Shown: one piece after another, positions 54,860-64,000 of the stretch
Numbering within the stretch: position 1 is the first letter of the stretch
How the letters are laid out: every line of letters starts with the position of its first letter
DNA from: Pardosa pseudoannulata
Lineage: Eukaryota; Arthropoda; Arachnida; Araneae; Lycosidae
Assembly (NCBI GenBank): GCA_032207245.1
Contig: CM063510.1
Coordinates: forward strand, 45,473,515-45,537,514
DNA: 64,000 nucleotides
Direction: 5' to 3'
The notes under the pieces: generated by a model
Told to the model about the DNA's origin: nothing
What the model saw: the letters and a program-made list of their open reading frames with translations, nothing else
The model's database searches: none
Program-made: the position numbers and the translations under genes

Positions 54860-57240
54860 AGAGTACTGTAAATACAGGGTATCGAATTTTTTAGGGGTTA
54901 AAGATTTTTTTAAATACATTACAATACTTTTAAAATGCACAAATATGTTACCATCATTAGGTAAAATGCTTCTTTATCTTGGAAAATATTTGATTTGAAA
55001 AGTTTTTCTGTTAATTAAGATAGTCAATCTTTTAGAAATATATCAAATGATGTTATAGTGATTGAACAAAATTCACTGTAAAGACTTTTACATTTTATTT
55101 TCCCTACTTTTATATGCATGAAAACTCCTTGAGGTCAGACAGGGATGTGGGTATATGTGTGTACGTATTTAGTTTAAACATGCTGACTTTACTCTACAAT
55201 TTTAGTGTGTTCAGGCAAAGGTTTTAAACTAAAATCAAAAAGGTTCTTTGGGTACTACAAATTTAATGTATGAAATAAGAGTTTCAGTAATTTTCTGATT
55301 AGATTGCTGCAGTGTTATATACTAACCAGAGAACTTAATTGGAACTGTAAGAGAATTAGTAGTAAGAACACATTCTTGCGTCGTAATTAATTCTGATAAG
55401 CCATAGAAATAAAAATAGCTAATAAAAATAATTCCTTGGTTTTTCTCTTATCAGAACTGAAGATTAAATGAAATACAAAGGAAAATAACCTATTTTATCT
55501 AATGGCTACATTTTCTTGAGAAGAAAATTTTTCCTTATATCACTCATATCACTTTTAGAGTGCAATTTATTTGTAACTAGACACTACGCACTCAACCATC
55601 AATAAATAAATATTGAAATCTATTAAAAACACTTTTGCTTGCTATTTTAATTTCAAATATATTATGACGTATAAAAGTACTATTTTGGCGACATTTTCAA
55701 TTTATCTTTATATTTCGTCCAGTAGAAAAATACTTTTTTTTATTGACATATATTTGTATAGGACATTGAATTTCCAAAATATTAGCATAAAAATTTGGTT
55801 ATAATTGTGAAGGCCTTTACAGACCAATTAAACTTTGTTTGAAGCATATGCTTTAACACAATTTTCATCAAAATGCGGGCTTATTAATAAGAATCCTATT
55901 TAAAAATTCTTTTTTCCTATATAAGGAGTATTTAAGGATTTTGATTTCTAAATTGCGAATTACCTAACATATATTTTTCACGCGGTGAAATTCAACAATA
56001 GCATTTATGTAGTACCATCTGTCATCGAACAGGAACGTCAATTTTTGTTAAAATGCCATATCACTTAAGATGGATGGACGTAAGAAATTTTAAATTGACA
56101 GTGACGGTGTAGTGGTACCAAATAACGACCAGAATTTTAGTAATTCTGCGACAAATTGTGTGGGTTTGTATAAAACTCACACAAATGGACACTTGTTTAT
56201 ACATATAAATACTCCGTGTACAGATGTACTATTCTGTGTAAAAATTGTTTGTAGATTTTATTGTTAATTACAGGTTTTCAAATAAAATATTACATAGATA
56301 TATTGTTGAATCTGACGTTGATTCTAAAAAATTCCTGGTAATTTTGATCTTTATTTTATAGCGTTACAAGTTAGCTAAATAATAAAGAAAAAACAAAGTT
56401 ATTTTATAATGAGAAAATATATGCTCCAATTCATTGCATTTACACTATTAAATATTTAATTTTGTTGTAAACATAACAAAATTAAAATAATGTCAATTTC
56501 TTAAGAATGATATGTATTATTAACAAAAATATGGAAATTTACGTTAATTAAAGCACAGAATACAACAGCTAAAACATTTGCAATAAAGAATGGTATAATA
56601 GAATTGGCGATCGCTGTTCAGACGACCGTCAATCATATTACCAAATATCGTACAAAAGTGATGCCATCTAAAGAGATAATTTATTGACGCAAAAGACAAC
56701 AAAGAAAATGAAATGCCCCATAATTAAATGTTCTTTGGTCGACTACTACATTATTAACTACACCATTTTGGTTTTTTCTTTTAATTATATTTTATACAAT
56801 AAATGTTTTATAATCTATATTCAAATTTATCCATTTATACTTTACAAAATACTAATTGTTATAATATTCATATGGCTTACAACATAAAATTTCAACCCAG
56901 AGCTACCTATATCTGTAACCCAGGTTTTGTATTAACTGGCCATAAAAACTGTTGTTTTGTCTCAAAATGAAATAAATTTAATTATCTATATTTAAATTTA
57001 ATCTCTAAATATTATGAATTTTGTTTCTTTTAATGTAGTTTCGAAGATGGCAAAAATCCATCTACAAATGACAGAATTTCTTTCTATTAATTCAAAATGA
57101 AAATTATATACAGGAATTCATAACAGGAGTTTAAAGCTTCAAATTTGAACCGATTTAGATGGAGAAAGACTTCAAAGAAATAAGTTCCTTGGAAGTTTTA
57201 GAGGGAATTAATCATTAGAAATATAAAATATTTCCAAATT
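54860..57240. other. AT-rich intergenic DNA, no gene seen
   Basis: Short Ile/Phe/Tyr-rich frames at 55613 and 56684 are what AT-rich DNA gives by chance. No SINE or TIR found. Confidence 0.55.
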
Positions 57241-57249
57241 TAGAAACTT

Positions 57250-57620
57250 GCCTGGTAGGTGCATGAGGCCACAATCCTTGTTGTCCACCTGTAACAATGA
57301 GTTACACTACTGGACATCGCCAGCGCGGGAGACTGACCGAAGGACGAAAGCGATGTCAGTGAACCACTTTCGACCCCCACTGGACGAGAGGGGTTGATAA
57401 CGCGGGTCAGTCGTCTTTGGCCCTGGCAGCAGTAGTCATAGGATTTTGCTCGGTAGATTTGAAGACCCCTTCAGAGAAAAAGCAGGCCAAGACGAAGAGA
57501 ACGGATAACTTCATCAGAGGCAGGGAGTGCTCCTCCATTTTTTTTTATCTGCAAAGGGATAGTGTCATCAGAGGCAGGAAGTTGCTCCAACAATTCCAGC
57601 AGTATATGGATACTCCATAT
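57250..57620. repeat. GC-richer unclassified repeat-like segment
   Basis: Contains GACATCGCCAGCGCGGGAGA, TTTCGACCCCCACTGGACGA and two nearby copies of CATCAGAGGCAGG(G/A)AGT. It abuts the LINE fragment beginning at 57657 and could be that element's 3' region or a separate relic. No domain recognised. Confidence 0.35.
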
Positions 57621-57656
57621 TGATACTTGATTTGTTTTATTTGTGATAGTTCTTAT

Positions 57657-58147
57657 TCAAAAATATAATTTTAAACTAAGTCTGCAAAAGGGTGAGTCTT
57701 CGCTCATTGGTATCTGGTGTCTTATTTCTTGTGCTATCTCAGCAGGCCTGGTATAAGTCATTGGTACGCCATACCACCCTCTCCTGTCGACAATGACATC
57801 TCTCGCTGTAGTCCAACTTGGCCATCCGAGTTGGTCTCTCACTATCTTATGGTGTATGGCATTTGACTCCAAGTTAACTTAAGGCGACCTCTCTTTCTAT
57901 TTCCATTAGGTGGCCAGGTGTGAGAAATCCGCTGATTTCTCTCTGGATACCTTCTGAGCACATGACCTATCCAAAGTCATCTTTTTTTGGTAATGTCATT
58001 TGTTAACGGCCTGAAACCAGTTTTTCTATATATATCTGCATTTCTTATTTTGTTTCGTCAGAAAAGTTTGAGAATTTTTCTCATGCATTTTGTCCGGAAG
58101 GAGTTTATTATATCATGCTGTGGTTTCGTAATTTTTCTTGTCTGACT
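57657..58147 (-). mobile_element. LINE reverse-transcriptase C-terminal remnant (part 2)
   Basis: On the minus strand: LLYGSQTRKITKPQHDIINS, FRTKCMRKILKLF, RNKIRNADIYRKTGFRPLTN, WIGHVLRRYPERNQRISHTW, RKRGRLKLTW, then, shifted, DQLGWPSWTTARDVIVDRRG. LLYG.ETW, WIGHVLR and KRGRP...W are classic markers of the C-terminal end of invertebrate LINE ORF2 proteins. Stops and frameshifts make it dead. Continues upstream at 58356. Confidence 0.85.
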
Positions 58148-58161
58148 TCCATACAATAAAA

Positions 58162-58341
58162 AGCCGAACGATGGCCGATTGGTTAGGATGCTGGCCTTCG
58201 GTACCGGAGTTCGTGGGTTCGAATCTCACAATGGCATGGATGTTTGTAGATGTTCCGAATCGCCTTTAAGCAGTAGGTCCCGGTCTCATTAGGCCTCGTG
58301 TTGCAAAAAGTAGACCATAGAGCTCCAAACCAAAACCAAAA
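58162..58341 (+). repeat. Family 1 SINE inserted in the LINE, 14-bp target duplication
   Basis: Near-consensus SINE (GCCGAACGATGGCCGATTGG to CAAACCAAAACCAAAA). Flanks TCCATACAATAAAA (58148-58161) and TCCACACAATAAAA (58342-58355) differ at one base. The duplicated bases encode the LLYG/LLCG motif on both sides of the SINE in the interrupted LINE frame. Confidence 0.94.
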
Positions 58342-58355
58342 TCCACACAATAAAA

Positions 58356-58731
58356 TAAATTTAATTGTATAATTGTAGACTTTAAGTTTTAGAGAAAGAT
58401 TTATTTGATGACCTCCAGACTTTGGTAGCATTCTAAAAGCATTATCAGCCTTTTTCACCCTGCATTTAGTGTCTTAACCTGTTCCGTCTAAAAGGTTCAC
58501 AAGAGAACCCAGATAAATGAAGGTGTCTGTTTCTTAAACTACTTTTGAGTTTAAAGTTATTTTATTCCTATTTTTACTAATTTTCATTATTTTAGTTTTA
58601 TTTATAATCAATCCTATTTGCTTTGCATTTTCCTCGAGGCTGCTAGTTTTATCTTTCATATCTTGAAATCTGAAAGAGAACAAATTTAGCAACAGCACCG
58701 AGAAATTTTCTATGCCTGACTGAAACGACAA
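58356..58731 (-). mobile_element. LINE reverse-transcriptase remnant (part 1)
   Basis: Minus strand reads FRFQDMKDKTSSLEENAKQI, GLIINKTKIMKISKNRNKIT, TFIYLGSLVN, KKADNAFRMLPKSG and LKLKVYNYTIKFILLCG, the region after the YADD box in LINE RTs (KT..L...A...GL.IN..KTK.M.....I...YLG). The YADD motif itself is lost upstream. Confidence 0.85.
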
Positions 58732-58829
58732 CTTTGTGTAAATCTTCTTTCAGTAAGGTGAAACTTATTAAATTATGTATATAATACTCGTTGGGGCAAG
58801 AACGGATAGGGGCTATCTCCAAATTATGC

Positions 58830-59330
58830 ATTGAAAAAAAACCTATACACCCTGAACCAAGATGAGATTATCGATTTATTAAACCTTGAAAAGTAATGTT
58901 ATAAATTCCTTTTACTTTTAATATAACACATGAGGATAAAGCTATTGGTTTTTAATTTTGTAAGTTATGAATTTATTCTGAATATATGTTACAAAGAAAA
59001 AACTTGTTTACATATTTTTCATACATTTGGTAGTAGGAGGAGCAAGCCAGTTTTTTTTTGCCTCAAGTGCCAACAGATCTAGTTACGGCCCTGATTGTAA
59101 TAAACATGTAATGATGTTTATAACCTAAAAAATTAATCAACGTAATTATGTCTATCTTAAAATAATATTCTGGCGATTCTAATCTTTTTCTGACTTGTAT
59201 TGAGGACAAAAATCTGGCCAGACCGCAGACTGCATTGTTTTGAAAAAAACTTTCCCCTTTGTAATGGGACAAATCTCTCATTACATGTCATATCTGTATA
59301 TTCACACCCAACCGCACGACTGCATTGGTT
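58830..59330. other. Spacer, no gene seen
   Basis: No supported coding or repeat feature. Confidence 0.5.
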
Positions 59331-59339
59331 TTTGAGATA

Positions 59340-59381
<42 letters not shown>

Positions 59382-59395
59382 TAATATATATATAT

Positions 59396-59481
<86 letters not shown>

Positions 59482-59492
59482 ATATATATATA
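59340..59492. repeat. (TA)n microsatellite
   Basis: About 150 bp of TA with a few phase breaks (TAATAT), followed by (TACA)n. Directly precedes the transposon starting at 59505. Confidence 0.96.
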
Positions 59493-59504
59493 CATACATA
59501 CATA

Positions 59505-60234
59505 CAGGGTGTTTCAAAAATGACCGGTATATTTGAAAAAAAAATAAAAACTAAAATGAGAGTGATAGAAATTCCCAGTTTATTGCAATCTGATTGGTAC
59601 AATAGTAAATATTCAGTCAGTCAAACTTTAAAATTAGTTACAATAATCCACGACAGATGGCGATGCAGTCTGAAAAAAACCTAAACTACGATATTTGTCT
59701 GAGGAGACGCTTAAAAGACCAGTTGTACCGCCACTATCCAGAAACAATAAAATAGCTGGAACAGTAGATCTTTTCTTCATGTGAAGCCATCAAGCCTGAG
59801 ACGCTTACACGGGTTTCTAATAATTTCGTTCTGAGAATACGTCATATTATTGCTGCGCATGGTGGATATCTAGAAAATATTGTAGTTTAGATTTTTCCAG
59901 ACTGCAGCGGCATCTGTTGTGGAACATTGTAAGTTTTTTAAAAAGTTTGTCTGCCTTAAAATTTAATATTGTCCCAAGCATATTGCAATAAACTGTGTAT
60001 TTCTATCACTGTCCGTTTAGTTTTTATTGATTTTTCAAATATACAGGTTGCTGAACGATGGCCTTCGGAACCGGAGTTCGTGGGTTCGTATCCCACTATG
60101 GCATGGATGTTCGTTTCCGTTCGGAATCGGCTTTAAGTAATAGGTCCCAATCTCATTAGCCCTCGTGTTGCAAAAAGTAGACCGTAGCTCTCTAAAGCCA
60201 AACCAAATATACCGGTCATTTTTGAAACACCCTG
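59505..60234 (+). mobile_element. Internally deleted DDE (IS630/mariner-like) transposon with 90-bp TIRs
   Basis: Left CAGGGTGTTTCAAAAATGAC with CGGTATATTTGAAAAA and the matching right end form imperfect TIRs of about 93 bp (the SINE at 60045-60204 removed). TA flanks at 59503-59504 and 60235-60236. The plus-strand interior at about 59697-59889 still reads LRRRLKDQLYRHYPETIK, SSCEAIKPETLTRVSNNF and RIRHIIAAHGGYLENIVV, the C-terminal end typical of this transposase group (R....CI...GGHFE). Two stops; the catalytic domain is deleted. Confidence 0.88.
60045..60204 (+). repeat. Family 1 SINE inside a transposon TIR, 8-bp target duplication
   Basis: GAACGATGGCCTTCGGAACC shows a deletion of about 20 bp across the A box; B box GTGGGTTCGTATCCCAC and body are clear, tail GCCAAACC. 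AAATATAC at 60037-60044 and 60205-60212 is the duplicated target, taken from the right TIR. Confidence 0.92.
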
Positions 60235-60239
60235 TATAT

Positions 60240-60980
60240 ACACACATACACGTTATGTATATATATTATACACCCGGTATTACTATAATCAGTTCTAGCA
60301 CTGTAGAAGAAATCAGAATTTAAGGCTATCCCTACAAATGAGAAAGTTCTAATTGTTACTCTCCTGGAAACAGATAGGAATAAAATATTTAGTGAAAATT
60401 CATGCTCTGGTAATTATCGATCATAGCTAAATGGCACTTAGTTTTCTCACTGCTACTCTAGGAAAACGCACTGAAAGGACCAAAATTCATTTTCAGGAAG
60501 AATGGAAAACTCCGGAGACTTAAGTAAGTACTTATTTAAACGCAGTTTTTCTGTTGAAATATATATTACACATTTAAGATATTTTAACAATTGTCATTAT
60601 TATTATGAAACATTACCATGAAAAGCACTTACTCTTTTAAGGGGACTGGAATCATTTATCTGCTAGATAGCTTTGAAAACATGCATATTAGAAACTAAAT
60701 TTTTAGGTAGCAAACTATATTTTTTATTCTGTGAAGCAAAAGTTTAAAAGGTATGCAATATTTTAAATAAAATAAAAGTAAACTCTTAAGAGATTAAAAT
60801 TTTAAGAACAATTATTCTTTACCCTTCTTCAAAATAAAATGTACTACTTGAATTACCATAACAGAAACTCACATAATAAAAATTAAAAAACTTCTATGTA
60901 ATATGAAAAATTAGTTTTTCTAATTTACAAATTGATAGACATATTTTATGAGCAAGATAGGATTTTAGTTTTTTTTTTCA
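60240..60980. other. Spacer, no gene seen
   Basis: AT-rich sequence without recognised feature. Confidence 0.5.
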
Positions 60981-60985
60981 CTTTA

Positions 60986-61145
<160 letters not shown>

Positions 61146-61149
61146 CAAT

Positions 61150-62700
61150 ATACAGCTTCATATGACAAGATCAAAAAGTTTTTTATAAATTAGAAAAAAA
61201 TTAATGATCTAGAACAGGCTTTATTCTAAACAGAGAAGAACGTTTTATTTTACGCTGAATCTAAAATAGGCTGCTTTAATAAAGTTTTTTCATTTTAGAA
61301 AGTACCCCTAAAACTTTGTTTGTTTATGATTTTGGTTTGAGATATTATGGTCATTTTTGTTATACAAAGTCTAAGGAAATCGTGATATAGTGCTTAATAC
61401 TGATTCTGAACGCATAGGAATATAAATACTACGAAATTTGAATGCTGGTACGGAAAAGCAGCTCCCATCCATTTGACCCTCAATTAGACAAGTATTATCT
61501 ATAGTAAAGTAATTTCATTGTGAAATATTTTAAGGTTGAATATTATTAACAAATTCCGCTGTAATCAGTGAAGTCTACTTTAAGTATTTCGCAGAACAAA
61601 TAAGAATTAAGATTTTTATCTTTTGTATCACAACAACCCCGAGTGGAAATATTTACTCAAATACTAGAATAAATTATTTCAAACATATAAAAAAAATTAA
61701 ACCTTCAAAAGAAGAAATAGAAATGTATTTAAAAAAGTGTATTTTTCAATTTAAAAAATTAATATGGACAACACGCGACATCCTTGTATGCCTAGTATTT
61801 TTCTAATCGTATATTAGATTAAACAAAAATATTTGCACGCTTTCTTTAACATTCACCGTGAGTTTCGTTTCTTAAGGTAACCGTGTTATGTGAGTAAAGC
61901 TCAAGTATTGCCATCTAGCGGAGAGCTGCAGTGGTAATAATTGACATATTTTAAAACTTTTGGTTATATAGATATTTAGATGTAAACTCTAAAAAAAATC
62001 GTTTTACGATACATACTTTACTTCGTATCAGGCAGTAATAAACAACCGTCTTTATCCGTAATCATTTTATAGGTGTTATTAACTAAAGAAACCATTATAG
62101 TATCAGCGTATCCGTATTTAATTATGTTAACATTCTTAAAGCCGGAACGGTATAAAGATAGATATTTTTAAGTTTATCTTATTTAATTTTTTACGAAATT
62201 AAATAGAAAAATTATATTTAATAATCATAAAGTAAACCCATCTTTAGTAATGTATTGTATAAGTACTCAAAATGTAAATAATTTCTTCTAAGAATGAGTA
62301 TATTTGAAGAGTAATTTTGCTCTTAAGATAATTTAAGAAACAAAGAAGTAGTATTATGTAAACATAAACTTCTATTTTCATGCTTTGTTAAAGCCTTATT
62401 ACATCTTCAACATATACGAGTTAATTTATGATTCCTTTTACAGGTGAACTTTATGCAGATTCCTTGTGTCTCAACCAAAATTTTCAAAAGATTTATTTAT
62501 TACCTTTAATACGTCTGCTACCATGAGACACGTATATTGTTTCAGTTTTCCGTGCGTTTGGGTCACGACTCATGGGTGTCCTGTTTTGGGTACGTCGGTA
62601 TATCTAGCCACATGTACCTCCATATGGGTCTTTCTGGCCTAGCAGCGTTAGTATTTTGAAACATGGCCTGGAGGACCAAAATGTGTATTTGATCCCAGGT
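61150..62700. other. AT-rich DNA, no gene seen
   Basis: A GC-richer patch at 62520-62700 (GGGTCACGACTCATGGGTGT) looks repeat-like but has no second copy here. Confidence 0.5.
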
Positions 62701-62719
62701 ATATAGGATTGCTTTTATT

Positions 62720-62897
62720 TATTGGTTTGGTTTGGATCACGGCAGCCTACTGTTCAACTCACAAGAGCTAATGACACCGGGACCTACTGCTTAAAGTAGA
62801 TTCCGAACGGCTAGAAGCATCCATGCCAGCAGCGGGGTTCGAACTCTTGAACTCCGGTACCGAGGAGCAGCACTCTACCACTCGGGCATCATTTGGT
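62720..62897 (-). repeat. Family 1 SINE with 12-bp target duplication
   Basis: TTGGTTTGGTTTGGATCACG, GACACCGGGACCTACTGCTT, GGGGTTCGAACTCTTGAACT and CTCGGGCATCATTTGG in minus orientation. Flanks ATTGCTTTTATT (62708-62719) and ATTGTTTTTATT (62898-62909). Confidence 0.88.
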
Positions 62898-62986
62898 ATT
62901 GTTTTTATTGAAGTTTCATGTCAAAGTGAGATTTCATATAAATGAGGTTTTCTTTGTATTGTATGTTTGTCAAACTATTTCCTCAG

Positions 62987-63212
62987 AAGATATGAGAAAA
63001 TTATAGAAACGTTGCTTTATTTTCGTAGATGTATTACAAAACGTATCACTAATGAAAATACATTAGTAAATTTATTTCTTCTTAACTATATACCCTTTAG
63101 AGGAGCAACCAAGGAAAAAGAACTTCTTGCATTATATGCTAAGGAACTTGGATGTCAAAGTAATTTTCTATACTGCGGTTCTTTCTTATGTAAAGAACGT
63201 TTCATTACCAGT
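62987..63212 (+). CDS. Unassigned exon-like ORF with good splice signals
   Basis: An open frame bounded by TATTTCCTCAG and a consensus donor GTAAGTAAT. It would encode RYEKIIETLLYFRRCITKRI, NENTLVNLFLLNYIPFRG and ATKEKELLALYAKELG..SNFLYCGSFLCKERFIT. An alternative acceptor TACCCTTTAG at 63100 gives a shorter exon. I do not recognise the product. Composition (mixed charged and aromatic residues) is more gene-like than nearby frames. It may be the first visible exon of a gene continuing beyond the window, or chance. Confidence 0.3.
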
Positions 63213-63371
63213 AAGTAATATTAGCGGAAAAAACGATTTGGATCAGGAACATTTTTTCAATAATGAAGCAATAACTTGTTGATAGTTTCATTATTTTTCA
63301 AAATCACACGAAAATCTGCTCATTCTTCAACAGGAAATAGTATCCTAGTATAAATCGTCTGCTTTTACAAC

Positions 63372-63713
63372 ATGTACATGCTGACGTTTGAAAAGGCCTA
63401 TGGAGTTCAAGATGTCTGTCAGTTGAGAAATCGTATTTTCTCAGTTTTGAGAATCCTACACTTTTTCTTTAATAACATAGTAGTCAACTTCAGTAAAAAA
63501 GGTCTTCATAGTTCTCAGCAGTGGAGAGACTTATCGATAAGGTATAAAACATTTAAATATTTTTGTCTGCGCTTATTTAAATTCTTAAGGGGTCTCATAC
63601 CTTCTAAAGAAGTCTTAGTACTTGCAGAAAGTGTAATTACTTCTATAGTCTTTAAGTCTGTTGTTGTAAATGCCACTTATACGAGCCAAGTAAGTGGATC
63701 AGATGCCACGTGA
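63372..63713 (+). CDS. Hypothetical 113-aa frame, uncertain
   Basis: ATG-started frame: MYMLTFEKAYGVQDVCQLRN near the start, then hydrophobic and basic stretches (KTFKYFCLRLFKFLRG), ending TYTSQVSGSDAT. Unusually long for this AT-rich DNA and 160 bp after the exon-like ORF. No known motif; no poly(A) signal checked out nearby. Chance or a retroelement scrap is quite possible. Confidence 0.2.
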   Translation: MYMLTFEKAYGVQDVCQLRNRIFSVLRILHFFFNNIVVNFSKKGLHSSQQWRDLSIRYKTFKYFCLRLFKFLRGLIPSKEVLVLAESVITSIVFKSVVVNATYTSQVSGSDAT

Positions 63714-63714
63714 A

Positions 63715-64000
63715 TTAAGATGAAGGGGGTGCGCCATTCATTTGGCAAGAACCACTAGAATGAAAGAATGTGTTAGCTCAAGTGGATCCTCGTAATTTGG
63801 AAGCAGGTAACAAGAAGAGTTCTTTCCCTCCAGATTTGGCCTCCTATCGCCAAAGGTATCGTTAGGACATTTCGCACACAAACCTATTTTACATGAATAA
63901 GCCGTTATTAATGAACACGGTGGATATTTGGTAGCCTCGAGCCTCGTTCCCACTATTCTCTGCTTACGAGATCAACGCCTTAGCTATCCCGGCTCAATAT
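63715..64000. other. GC-richer right edge
   Basis: More G+C than the preceding DNA; short minus-strand frame at 63738-63953 without motif. Possibly the start of another repeat or exon cut by the window edge. Confidence 0.3.

Overview
This window is eukaryotic nuclear DNA. It is AT-rich (roughly 70% by eye), its coding sequence is split by introns of up to several kb with canonical GT/AG borders, and it is crowded with tRNA-derived SINEs, LINE 3' fragments, Tc1/mariner and piggyBac-like elements and (TA)n microsatellites. The two recognisable host genes have animal family membership. The Tc1 and mariner types and the gene structure suggest an arthropod, plausibly a chelicerate such as a spider, but no single feature proves this.

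Layout. Positions 1-6000 hold microsatellite, a second SINE family, a 4-unit tandem repeat and MITEs. A single-exon gene at 6285-6989 (+) encodes a divergent small heat-shock / alpha-crystallin-domain protein of 234 aa with a poly(A) signal near 7313. Positions 7.3-19.5 kb have no convincing gene and hold a Tigger-like TIR element with a nested TTAA-flanked MITE, SINEs, and a MITE carrying a 3 x ~300 bp tandem array. From 19557 to 51352 (+) lie ten exons of an SLC9B/NHA-type cation/proton antiporter (Na+/H+ exchanger 9B2-like). They were joined by hand in one continuous frame (476 codons plus stop). The N-terminal exon(s) were not found. The introns hold most of the mobile DNA: over a dozen SINE copies, an I-type LINE fragment, a truncated Tc1, a dead but complete-length mariner, several TTAA-flanked MITEs and a 0.6-kb microsatellite block. 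Positions 51.4-64 kb contain a LINE reverse-transcriptase remnant split by a SINE, a DDE-transposon relic with a SINE in its right TIR, long (TA)n tracts and, at the right edge, one unassigned exon-like ORF with good splice signals.

Function. The antiporter is expected in the plasma or an organellar membrane, exchanging Na+/Li+ for H+. Its residue set is unusual: the paired aspartates of the family (Asp-Asp) read Asp-Asn here, and two family prolines are replaced, while the reading frame and all seen splice sites are intact. This is the most interesting biological signal in the window. The second theme is a well-preserved record of nested insertions, dated relative to each other by target-site duplications, including a composite SINE carrying a ~140 bp module between two tRNA-like units. 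No operon, CRISPR array or prokaryotic system is present.
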